From contig NZ_SBLB01000001.1 in assembly GCF_004138325.1 (NCBI RefSeq), positions 434,001 through 498,000 on the forward strand: DNA of 64,000 bases. Direction: 5' to 3'. The position numbers were made by a program, and so were the translations under genes. Each line of letters opens with the position of its first letter. Position 1 is the stretch's first letter. Of this stretch, positions 1 to 8,281 are shown one piece after another. A model generated the notes under the pieces. That model was not told the origin of the DNA. It made no database searches and saw only the letters and a list, made by a program, of their open reading frames with translations. The DNA is from Spirosoma sordidisoli. GTDB lineage: Bacteria > Bacteroidota > Bacteroidia > Cytophagales > Spirosomataceae.

Positions 1-8
1 GCCGTCCG

Positions 9-104
9 CGCCGAATGGGCTCCCCCTTTAGGGGGCTGGGGGGTACAAAGGCAGCCCATCGAGCCAACTAACGTCGACAAATCTCTTCCCCCAACAACCT
101 CTTA
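9..104. repeat. dispersed intergenic repeat, solo copy
   Basis: This is a single copy of the module that forms the large palindrome near 51.9-52.05 kb. Shared blocks are CTCCCCCTTTAGGGGGCTGG, then AGCCCATCGAGCC, then a CTTCCCC...CAACAACCTCT tail. The CCCCC..GGGGG core is itself a short hairpin. It lies about 100 bp upstream of the GH95 gene. The copy may continue into sequence before the window. No coding capacity was recognised in bases 1-205. Confidence 0.85.
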
Positions 105-205
105 ACCCAGCGGGGAGCCTTGCCGACTGCCCATTACGCAGCAAAGTCGATGACTGAAGCACCTGCTGCTTTTCAGCTACTAAACCGAACAAAAGTCGAT
201 CTGGA

Positions 206-2917
206 ATGAAAAAAGTGCGTCTCTTCTTTTTCGTTGTTGCCAGCTTGTGGACAGGGATTAGCATTGCCCAAAAACCTCGCTTTAGAAACTATCGGCTATG
301 GTACGACAAACCCGTGCCGAATCTGCCCATTACGAACTTGGATTCGCTCAATGCCCAGACACTGGTAGAAGCCACCCCGCTGGACCCCGCCTGGGAAAAC
401 TGGTCGCTGCCGATTGGGAACGGCTATATGGGAGCCTCGCTGTTTGGCCGGACGGTAACGGAACGAATACAACTGACCGAAAACAGCATGGCCGCCAAAA
501 GTCTCTACGGTGGCGTAGGCTTAACTAATTTTGCCGAGCTGTACCTGGACTTCAACCACAAAACGCCCCAAAAGTACAGCCGTAGCTTACGGCTCAACGA
601 TGCGGTGTCGACGGTAAAATACGAACAGGACGGGGTCAGGTATGAGCGGGAATACATAGCCAGTTATCCGGATAAAGTACTCGCCATCCGGCTAACGGCC
701 AGCCAGAAAAATAAACTGTCGTTTACCGTTCGGCCTGAAATTCCGTACAAAAAACCAATTGGCCCGGCCTCCAAAAACAACGGACGCGTGGGCCGCGTGT
801 CGGCCCAAAACGACCTCATCACCTTATCGGGCAAGCTGGAACACCTCAATATTCGGTTCGAAGGCCAATTCAGGGTCATTCCAACGGGCGGCACGCTGAA
901 AGCCATCACGGATGCGGACGGTGATAACGGGAAGATTGTGGTCACCGGCGCCGATGCGGCCCTTATTCTGGTGGCGGTCGGCACAAATTATAAACTGGAC
1001 AGTTCCATTTTTGAGGAACATACGAGTAGCAAAAAGTTAGCCGACACCACCTCGCCCCACCGCAGGGTAACGGCTATTCTGGAAAAAGCATCGGCCAAAA
1101 CGTACGCTCAGTTACTGGCGTCTCACCGAAACGAGTACAGCGCGTTGTTCGATAGAGCCACGGTCAATTTGGGCGCAAACGAGTCGGCATTGACAACAGA
1201 CGCGCTGTTGAACAACTACAAAGCAGGCGTCATTGACCCGTACCTCGAAGAATTGTACTTTCAGTATGGGCGATATCTGCTCATCTGTTCGTCCCGCCCC
1301 GGCACGTTACCACCTAATCTTCAGGGCATCTGGAGCCAGTACGACATCACGCCCTGGACGGGGGGCTACTGGCACAATATCAACATACAGATGAATTACT
1401 GGCCCGTCTTTACAACTAACCTGACCGAGCTGTTTCAGTCGTTTGCCGATTACAACCTGGCTTATCGCCGGGCCGCCACGCAAGGAGCAACGGACTACCT
1501 CAAACGGAACAACCCCCACAGGCTGGTGGCGGGCGATGGCGAAAATGGCTGGACCATCGGAACCGGAGCAAGTGCGTATTCCATCTCAAAGCCGGGTATT
1601 CATTCCGGGCCAGGCACCGGCACGATGACGACGAAACTGTTCTGGGACTATTATGCGTTTACGGGCGACAAACAAATCCTGAAAAACATCACCTATCCGG
1701 CCCTGCTCGGCATGTCTAAATTCCTGGCCAAGGTAGTGGTCGATACGGCGGGCGTACTCCTCACCTATCCATCCTATTCTCCGGAGCAACGATGGCAGAA
1801 AGTGAAGGAGCATTATAAGACAATGGGCACTGCGTTCGATCAGCAGATGATCTACGAAAACCATCGGGACGTGCTGAAAGCCGCTCAGGAACTGGGCGAT
1901 ACCACGCCTTTTTTGGCTGTCATTCAGGCTCAGTTACCCAGGCTTGACCCGGTTCTGATAGGCATGTCGGGGCAGATTAAAGAATACCGGGAAGAAAATT
2001 ACTACGGTGAAATCGGCGACCCCAGGCACCGCCATACATCGCAGTTGGTTGGTCTGTATCCGGGTACGCTCATTAACTCGACGACCCCCGCCTGGCTGGA
2101 TGCGGCCAAAACAAGTTTAAACGGACGGGGCGATAAAGCAACGGGTTGGGGCATGGCCTTCAGACTCAATCTGTGGGCACGAACAAAAGACGGCGACAGA
2201 GCCTACGCCTTGTACCGGTCATTGCTGCAAAAAGGAACGCTGAATAATTTATGGGACACCCACCCCCCTTTTCAAATCGACGGCAATTTTGGCGGAACGG
2301 CAGGGGTAGCCGAAATGCTCCTGCAAAGTCATGAAGGGTTTATCGATCTGCTACCCGCCCTGCCGCAGGCGTGGAAAACCGGTGCTTATTCGGGTCTGCT
2401 GGCACGGGGAAATTTTGAGGTATCGGCTCAATGGACGGATGGACAGGCCCGTAGATTCACAATCAAATCCAACGCAGGTGGCCTCTGCCAACTGCGCTAT
2501 CCCAACATCCACCAGGCTACTGTACAGTCTGCTACCGGAAACAGGGTGCCGATAACCTCGCTAAAACGGGATTTTATTGCGTTTGCTACCCAGGCGGGGG
2601 ATGTCTTTACCATCACGGGCCTACCCGCTGCCAGCAAAGTGGCCAACCCGTCGAACCTGCATATCAACGAGCAGCAGGGTGAAAAAATCGTTATCCGGTG
2701 GGATAAAAGCCCCGACGCTGTTGCTTACAACATCTACAGCCATGTTGGCAACTCACCAGATTATACCCTGATTCAAGCCAATTGCAGAGCAACAACCACC
2801 GAGCTTGTAGCGGCAGACGTGAAAGCCGCCAAACACGGCACCCTGAGGGTTACGGCGGTTGATGAAACCGGCAGAGAAAGCAGTGGCCTAACGGTGCAGG
2901 TGATCTACGCCCATTGA
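206..2917 (+). CDS. exported GH95-family alpha-L-fucosidase with C-terminal FN3 domain
   Basis: The 903-residue protein starts with a signal peptide (KK, then a hydrophobic run, cleavage near residue 21), so it acts in the periplasm or at the cell surface. The GH95 N-terminal beta domain shows as WSLPIGNGYMGASLFG near 66-81. The alpha/alpha barrel carries NINIQMNYWP at 391-400, whose two Asn match the water-activating Asn pair known in GH95. SPEQRW (Glu527) and IDGNFGGTAG (Asp692) match the catalytic acid region and the conserved C-terminal Asp. A fibronectin-III-like module fills about 805-903, an addition to the usual 750-800 residue enzyme. GH95 enzymes remove alpha-1,2-L-fucose, and some act on L-galactose. 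The gene stands alone and converges on the permease at 2988. Confidence 0.88.
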   Translation: MKKVRLFFFVVASLWTGISIAQKPRFRNYRLWYDKPVPNLPITNLDSLNAQTLVEATPLDPAWENWSLPIGNGYMGASLFGRTVTERIQLTENSMAAKSLYGGVGLTNFAELYLDFNHKTPQKYSRSLRLNDAVSTVKYEQDGVRYEREYIASYPDKVLAIRLTASQKNKLSFTVRPEIPYKKPIGPASKNNGRVGRVSAQNDLITLSGKLEHLNIRFEGQFRVIPTGGTLKAITDADGDNGKIVVTGADAALILVAVGTNYKLDSSIFEEHTSSKKLADTTSPHRRVTAILEKASAKTYAQLLASHRNEYSALFDRATVNLGANESALTTDALLNNYKAGVIDPYLEELYFQYGRYLLICSSRPGTLPPNLQGIWSQYDITPWTGGYWHNINIQMNYWPVFTTNLTELFQSFADYNLAYRRAATQGATDYLKRNNPHRLVAGDGENGWTIGTGASAYSISKPGIHSGPGTGTMTTKLFWDYYAFTGDKQILKNITYPALLGMSKFLAKVVVDTAGVLLTYPSYSPEQRWQKVKEHYKTMGTAFDQQMIYENHRDVLKAAQELGDTTPFLAVIQAQLPRLDPVLIGMSGQIKEYREENYYGEIGDPRHRHTSQLVGLYPGTLINSTTPAWLDAAKTSLNGRGDKATGWGMAFRLNLWARTKDGDRAYALYRSLLQKGTLNNLWDTHPPFQIDGNFGGTAGVAEMLLQSHEGFIDLLPALPQAWKTGAYSGLLARGNFEVSAQWTDGQARRFTIKSNAGGLCQLRYPNIHQATVQSATGNRVPITSLKRDFIAFATQAGDVFTITGLPAASKVANPSNLHINEQQGEKIVIRWDKSPDAVAYNIYSHVGNSPDYTLIQANCRATTTELVAADVKAAKHGTLRVTAVDETGRESSGLTVQVIYAH

Positions 2918-2987
2918 CTGTGCGATGGGCTGGCTACGCCAAACGTTTGATGGATTGGCTAAACCGGTTTTGTTTCTCCAGCCTCCG

Positions 2988-3983
2988 TTAGCGGGCCACA
3001 ATCAGCAGGCCAAGGCCGATGATGTAGCAGACGAGCATGGCGTTGAGCAGGGCGCCCACGCCTTTGGGAGCCGCCCGGAACTCGCGCCAGACGTAGATGC
3101 CCCAAAGAGCCGCTACCACCGTAGCCCCCTGCCCCAGCCCGTAGCTGATGGCTGGCCCGGCTTTGTCGGACGCCAGGATGCTGAACAGCATACCCAGGCA
3201 CCAGATCATACCGCCCAGCACGCCGGTCAGGTGGTCGCGGCCCGTGCCTCGAACATAATCGCCGTAGCTGACCGGCGTACCCACGAACGGGCGACGCATC
3301 AGCAGGGTGTTGAACAGCAGGTTGCTGAGCAGAATACCAAGGGCAAAAAAGAAGACGGCCGTATACGGGCTAAGCTTACCGGGCTGGGGCACCGCAAAAT
3401 CGGGAAACATGGCCTGGGCCACATTGCCGTAGAACAGGCCCATCAAACAACCCGCCACCACCGACAGGGCCAGACCTTTCGTTGAGCGGCCGGTGGTTTG
3501 GGTGGCTGTCCGGCGGTAGGCAAAGGCGTTGAGCAGAATGGCGATCACAATCAGGGCCATACCGCCAAACAACAGAGCCGCATTGCCCACCGGTGCGTTG
3601 AGGTAGTTGACCACCACCCCGATAACCAGCGCCAGCCCGATACCCACCGGAAACGCGACCGACATGCCCGCAATGGCAATAGCTGCCCCCAGCAGAATAT
3701 TGGCCGCGTTGAATAGCACCCCGCCCCAGAGCGCCGACCCCATATTGGCGGGATCGGCCTGCCGGATATCGGCCAGAAACGGGCGGCCTCCCTCGCCCAT
3801 ACTGCCCAGCGTCAGGGCCGACAGCAGCGCCAGGGCAACAATGCCCAGCACGTAATCCCAGTAAAACAACTCAAAGCGCCAGGTGCCGGCGGCCAGTTTC
3901 TGGGTATTGGCCCAGGAGCCCCAGCACAGCATGGTGATGAGGCAGAAGAGTACGGCCGTGCCGTAGGTATCGATGATGAACAT
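2988..3983 (-). CDS. GRP/RhaT-type sugar permease (DMT superfamily)
   Basis: This 331-residue inner-membrane protein is nearly all hydrophobic, with about ten predicted helices. It starts with FLITMLCWGSWANTQKLA, the N-terminal pattern of glucose/ribose permease family carriers. It is the last gene of a minus-strand trio, 9 bp after the ADP-ribosylglycohydrolase-like gene, itself 24 bp after a ribokinase. Import of ribose is therefore the most natural role, inferred from context and not from the protein alone. There is no signal peptide apart from the first membrane helix. An unrelated EamA-type carrier sits at 22.3-23.2 kb. Confidence 0.75.
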   Translation of the reverse strand: MFIIDTYGTAVLFCLITMLCWGSWANTQKLAAGTWRFELFYWDYVLGIVALALLSALTLGSMGEGGRPFLADIRQADPANMGSALWGGVLFNAANILLGAAIAIAGMSVAFPVGIGLALVIGVVVNYLNAPVGNAALLFGGMALIVIAILLNAFAYRRTATQTTGRSTKGLALSVVAGCLMGLFYGNVAQAMFPDFAVPQPGKLSPYTAVFFFALGILLSNLLFNTLLMRRPFVGTPVSYGDYVRGTGRDHLTGVLGGMIWCLGMLFSILASDKAGPAISYGLGQGATVVAALWGIYVWREFRAAPKGVGALLNAMLVCYIIGLGLLIVAR

Positions 3984-3992
3984 AGGGCAGGA

Positions 3993-5549
3993 TTAGTAAC
4001 GGGCCAGTACGGGTTTATCGCCGAAAACGAGCAGGTTATTCAGCCTCAGGTTTACGTCTGGCGTGGGGTTGAGCCACTTCAGCCGAAGGGTGTGCTTGCC
4101 GGCGGGCAGCTGGTATTTCCAGGCCAGGTCGTACCGACGGCGGGTGAAACTGGCGGGCAGGCTGGCCGTTTCCTGCTTTTTCCCGTCGATATACACCTCC
4201 ATCTGCGCTACAAAATCGCTCTCGTACTGGTAGGAAGCCGTTTGTCCCTTGGGCCGGACCTCTCCGCTGAGAATATAGCCGATACCGTTGAAGGTGGTGG
4301 TGTACTCGTCGGCCAGGGGTTTGTTGATGGGCCGCTTTTCGAGGGGAAAATGGCCCGTAAAGCCCTGTTCGAGCCGCACGGTTTTGGGCGTCTGCAGGGT
4401 AATGGAAACCGTTTCGCCGTCTACCTTGCCGCCGTTGCGCCCGATGACCTGCAGGGCGTGTTTCATACCAATGCTGTAGACATCGTTGAGCGACAGGGTG
4501 GTATATTTAAAATCGATGTCTTCGGCTTCTTTCAGGCCCTGCTTCCAGTAGGCGGGTATGTTGTCGTAGCCCAGCATGGTGCCCAGAATACCGCCCGCCG
4601 ACGAGGGGTTGCAGTCCGAATCCTGCCCGGCGCGGGTGCTGATCTGCATGGTCCTGGTGTAGTCGCCCTGGCCGTAGAGTAGCCCCAGCGCAATGTAAGC
4701 CGCGTTCACCTTGGCGTCGATGTTGAACGTTGCAAATACGCCATCGGAGCAGCCCACGTCATCGGACCATTTCCGCTGAATCTCGAACCAGGTCCGTTTC
4801 CAGTCGTTGGGGTACTGCTGGTGCCAGCTGATCACGTCGCTGATGCACTGATAAAAGGTGCTCTGCGGTGGAATCGTCTTCAGGCTTTCGCGGACAATGT
4901 AGTTGACGTCATTGCTGACAAACGCCAGGGAGTACATGGCTCCCACAAACACGCCACCGTACCAGCCGTCGCCGTAGTTCATGATGTGGCCGATGGGATC
5001 GCCGATCTGAATAGCCGTGTTGGGCATACCGGGGGCCATCAGTCCCGAAAAATCGGCTTCAATCTGAAAGTCAATATCGTCGGCGTGCGGATTGTTGAGC
5101 CAGTGGCCCGAGTCGGGGGCTTTCAGGCCGCTCAGGATGTTGTTTCGACCGACCTGGTTGGCGTGCCAGAGCATATAACCGGCCCGGGCAAACGCGTTGG
5201 CGTGTTCAGCGACGGGAGCATCGAGACCTTTCTTCTCGAATACATCCACAAACGTGAGATCCATGTAAAGGTCGTCGTACAGGCCCACGTTCTCGATCAT
5301 TGTTTTTTTGATGTAGCCATCGTACCAGGGAATGGGCTGGTAGTCGTTGATCATGGTGCCGTTGAACTTGAATTCGGTCGGGCCGCCAAAGGTGCAGCCA
5401 ATGACCTGACCCGCCCAGCCGCCTTTGATTTTGTCCTGTAAGGTGGCTTTAGAGAGGGTTATCGTGCCGGGCGCAGTACGTTTCGGCTGGGGACCGGGGC
5501 TCAGTGCCAGCAGGGTCAGTAAGGGCAGCAGGAAACAGATTTTTTTCAT
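3993..5549 (-). CDS. exported ADP-ribosylglycohydrolase-family protein
   Basis: The 518-residue protein begins with a signal peptide (MKKICFLLPLLTLLAL), which is unusual because most family members are cytoplasmic. Family motifs are GGWAGQVIGCTFGG near 43-56 (glycine-rich entry), the acidic DDLYMDLTF (metal ligands), and GQDSDCNPSSAGGILG (second metal-binding segment). Known members are dinuclear Mg enzymes that split ADP-ribose bonds or related N-/O-ribosides. Residues from about 400 onward form a beta-sandwich-like extension (VEVYIDGK-type strands ending in NNLLVFGDKP), perhaps a binding module. The gene lies between ribokinase and a sugar permease, which suggests a nucleoside or ADP-ribose substrate whose ribose is taken up and phosphorylated. 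The substrate is not proven. Confidence 0.82.
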   Translation of the reverse strand: MKKICFLLPLLTLLALSPGPQPKRTAPGTITLSKATLQDKIKGGWAGQVIGCTFGGPTEFKFNGTMINDYQPIPWYDGYIKKTMIENVGLYDDLYMDLTFVDVFEKKGLDAPVAEHANAFARAGYMLWHANQVGRNNILSGLKAPDSGHWLNNPHADDIDFQIEADFSGLMAPGMPNTAIQIGDPIGHIMNYGDGWYGGVFVGAMYSLAFVSNDVNYIVRESLKTIPPQSTFYQCISDVISWHQQYPNDWKRTWFEIQRKWSDDVGCSDGVFATFNIDAKVNAAYIALGLLYGQGDYTRTMQISTRAGQDSDCNPSSAGGILGTMLGYDNIPAYWKQGLKEAEDIDFKYTTLSLNDVYSIGMKHALQVIGRNGGKVDGETVSITLQTPKTVRLEQGFTGHFPLEKRPINKPLADEYTTTFNGIGYILSGEVRPKGQTASYQYESDFVAQMEVYIDGKKQETASLPASFTRRRYDLAWKYQLPAGKHTLRLKWLNPTPDVNLRLNNLLVFGDKPVLARY

Positions 5550-5573
5550 GGAGTAAGGGCGCTTTATAACAGG

Positions 5574-6539
5574 TTAAGCAAGTACAAGGGGGATGGCATC
5601 TACTTCGGGGCGGTGGGGCAGCGACGCCTGAGCCCCCAGCCGGGTTACGGAAATGGAGGCAGCTTTGCAGGCAAAGGCCACGGCATCGGCCAATGCCTTT
5701 CCTTCGGCCAGGGCTACGGCCAGCGCGCCGTTGAAACAGTCGCCGGCAGCCGTGGTATCGACGGCCGTAACGGGCGGAGCTGGCAGGAGAGCGGGTGGGG
5801 TATCGCTCCCCGCCGACGATACGTAGGCACCCCGCGCGCCGAGGGTGATGACAACGTTAGGCACGCCCATCGTGTGGAGGTGCTGCGCGGCCTGCCGGGC
5901 GGTGGTTTCGTCGGTAACCCGGATGCTGGTGAGCAGTTCAGCTTCGGTCTCATTGGGCGTAATGGCATAGAGGCAGGCCAGCACCGCCGGGTCGAGCACC
6001 TGAGCCGGGGCCGGATTCAGCACCACCCGCATGCCCCGCTCGTACCCCTGCCGGATGGCATACTCCACCGTGGGCAGGGGCGTTTCCAGCTGCAGCAGAA
6101 TAACCGTACTGGCCGGCTCGCTGATGGACGCCAGGGCATTGGCCACCTGATGCTGGTCTAGCCGGGCGTTGGCGCCTGACGCCACCATGATGCTGTTTTC
6201 ACCCCGACTGTCGACCCCAATCAGGGCCACCCCGGAAGGCTCGTCAGCGTCGGTCGAGATAAATTCACTCCGGATGCCTTCCCGCTCGAATTGCTGGAGT
6301 GCCTGCCTCCCAAACACGTCGTTGCCCACGTTGGCGACGAAAGTAACGGTAGGTGAAGCACCCGTATCGGACGAGATCAGCGCCAAACGGGCGGCTGCTA
6401 CGGCCTGGTTGGCTCCTTTCCCCCCGGGGTTCATCAGGAACGTGCCGCCAATGACCGTTTCGCCGGGAGCCGGTAATTTGCTGGCCTTGATGACCATGTC
6501 CGTATTCGAGCTACCAATGACAAAAACTGTTGCAGACAT
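5574..6539 (-). CDS. rbsK: ribokinase (PfkB family)
   Basis: This 321-residue cytoplasmic kinase should convert ribose to ribose 5-phosphate with ATP. The sugar-binding N-terminus reads GSSNTDMV near 9-16. NPGGKGANQAV at 37-47 is PfkB signature 1. DTTAAGDCFNGALA at 261-274 is signature 2 with catalytic Asp267. Length matches bacterial ribokinases (about 305-320). It is the first gene of the minus-strand trio and its product would act on sugar delivered by the permease at 2988. The 157-bp gap to the divergent gene at 6697 must hold its promoter. A related PfkB sugar kinase is possible, but the motif set fits ribokinase best. Confidence 0.88.
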   Translation of the reverse strand: MSATVFVIGSSNTDMVIKASKLPAPGETVIGGTFLMNPGGKGANQAVAAARLALISSDTGASPTVTFVANVGNDVFGRQALQQFEREGIRSEFISTDADEPSGVALIGVDSRGENSIMVASGANARLDQHQVANALASISEPASTVILLQLETPLPTVEYAIRQGYERGMRVVLNPAPAQVLDPAVLACLYAITPNETEAELLTSIRVTDETTARQAAQHLHTMGVPNVVITLGARGAYVSSAGSDTPPALLPAPPVTAVDTTAAGDCFNGALAVALAEGKALADAVAFACKAASISVTRLGAQASLPHRPEVDAIPLVLA

Positions 6540-6696
6540 AGTGGCGAATGTTATTGAACAAACCTACCAAAAAATAGCATCCTGATCAGAACAGATTTTT
6601 TACGTTTAGCTATTCCTACTTACAACTTCATCGGCAAAATATGACCGACACGAGCCGTTTAGACGTATGTTTACAGAATCTGTCAGCTAATCCTAC

Positions 6697-8163
6697 ATGA
6701 CTATCGACGTTTTACACCCGCTGATTCATTCGCTCACAAAATCGGAGAAGCGCTACTGTCGGCTAACAACGGGCGGTTCAGGGGTCGACAAAGGCTTTCT
6801 GCGCCTGTTCGACTGCCTGCTGGCGCACGATACGCTAAACGAGGAGTTGACCGCTGAGCTGGACCGTCAGTTTCCCGGCTCTACCCTCGAGCCGGCCCGC
6901 AAGCACCTGTACCGGGTAGTGATGCAGCGGCTCCGCCAGTTTGAGCAGAACCAGCGGGTTGAGGTGCGGATTGGCCAGCTGCTGCACGACAGCCAGATTC
7001 TCTACGAGCGGGGGCTTGTGCAGGCCAGTCAAGACCAGCTCGAAAAAGCCCGGCTACTGGCCCAGCAGCACGAGCGGGGCCTGTATGCCGTGCTGGCTGC
7101 CCGGCAGCAGGCCGAACAGTGGGTGCGGCTGCAGTTCGATGGGGTCGACGAGCCCGCTCTGGCCAGCCTGCACGACCAGATCCGGCAACAGCTCGACCAG
7201 TCGCAGGCGGCCCTGCAGCACGCGGCCCTGTACGAAACGCTCCTGTTTCGCTACCAGGCCCGGGGGGTTGTGGGCAGCCCGGCCGATACGCTCCGACTTA
7301 ACGATTTGCTGCTGGAAGAATACCAGCTATTGAATCGCCAGACCCGCACTGGGCCCTCCCGCCGATCGTTCGCCCTGCTGCAGCAGCATCTGCATTTCCA
7401 GTCGGCCTACTTCCGGATGATTGGCGACGGGGCGGGCAGCCTGCGGGTGTATCGGGAATTAGAGACTCTGTTTGCGCGAAACCCCACCCTCTGGACCCAC
7501 CAGCCGTTGTACTATGTCCAGCTGCTGGAAGGTATTCTGGCCGACCTGCGCCTGCTGGAGCAGTACGAGGCCATGCCGTATTTCATTGACCGGCTTCGGC
7601 GGATCGACACCCCCGTTCAGGGGCTTAACCGCCTGGTGCCGTACCTGGCGCTGTATTTTTCGCTACTACGCCTGGTCGATGCCCAGCACTATACCGATGC
7701 TGTTGCCCTGTTGGCGCCGTACCAGGCCGACCCGGCCGGCTTCGAGCGCGAACTAAGCCAGCTGCCCATGACTACCCGCACCGAATTTGATCTGTTGCTG
7801 GTGCGGCTGAACCTGGGTCTGGGTCAGCTGTCGGCCGGTCTGCACCGGCTCAACCGGGTGCTGGCCCTGCCCGCTCGCTCGTTGCCGGGTACACTCTATA
7901 CCCAGAGTCGGCTGCTGAACCTGCTGCTGCACGCCCGGCTCGGCAACGCCGATTACCTGACCCACGCCCTGAGGTCGGTAGAACGGAAGCGGAAAAACAA
8001 GGCTTCGGCGGGGGAGCAGCTGGTGACTGACCTGCTTCGGCAGTGGCTCAGCGGTCGGCTGACGAAGGGCAGTCTGGACCGGATCGACACCTTTAGTGGT
8101 AGCCCCGCCGACCGGCAGCTGCTGCGCAATCTGGACGTACGGGACTGGATAATCCGCCGGTGA
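6697..8163 (+). CDS. all-helical protein of unknown function, Bacteroidota-type
   Basis: I do not recognise a named domain. The 488-residue product has no signal peptide or membrane segment and is rich in Gln, Leu, Arg and Ala. The whole length looks like repeated amphipathic helices (for example RKHLYRVVMQRLRQFEQNQR near 68-87 and LRVYRELETLFARN in the middle), which would fold as a TPR-like solenoid. It begins LIHSLTKSEKRYCRL. From memory, proteins with this kind of opening are common and multicopy in Spirosoma-like genomes, but no function is known to me. It is divergent from ribokinase and convergent with the gene at 8282. The base composition is GC-rich like its left-hand neighbours. Confidence 0.7.
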   Translation: MTIDVLHPLIHSLTKSEKRYCRLTTGGSGVDKGFLRLFDCLLAHDTLNEELTAELDRQFPGSTLEPARKHLYRVVMQRLRQFEQNQRVEVRIGQLLHDSQILYERGLVQASQDQLEKARLLAQQHERGLYAVLAARQQAEQWVRLQFDGVDEPALASLHDQIRQQLDQSQAALQHAALYETLLFRYQARGVVGSPADTLRLNDLLLEEYQLLNRQTRTGPSRRSFALLQQHLHFQSAYFRMIGDGAGSLRVYRELETLFARNPTLWTHQPLYYVQLLEGILADLRLLEQYEAMPYFIDRLRRIDTPVQGLNRLVPYLALYFSLLRLVDAQHYTDAVALLAPYQADPAGFERELSQLPMTTRTEFDLLLVRLNLGLGQLSAGLHRLNRVLALPARSLPGTLYTQSRLLNLLLHARLGNADYLTHALRSVERKRKNKASAGEQLVTDLLRQWLSGRLTKGSLDRIDTFSGSPADRQLLRNLDVRDWIIRR

Positions 8164-8281
8164 AACGCTGTCTGCTTCTATTCACATTACCTACTCCCCG
8201 TACAGCTCCTTCAGGTTTTTCCAGACGGGTTCGCGGCTATATAGTTCCTAATCATTGGATGACAGCCAACCTGACTGCTTT

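Noticed and set aside
28-264. Minus-strand open frame over the window start
   Set aside because: It overlaps the intergenic repeat and the GH95 signal peptide on the opposite strand and has no protein-like pattern.
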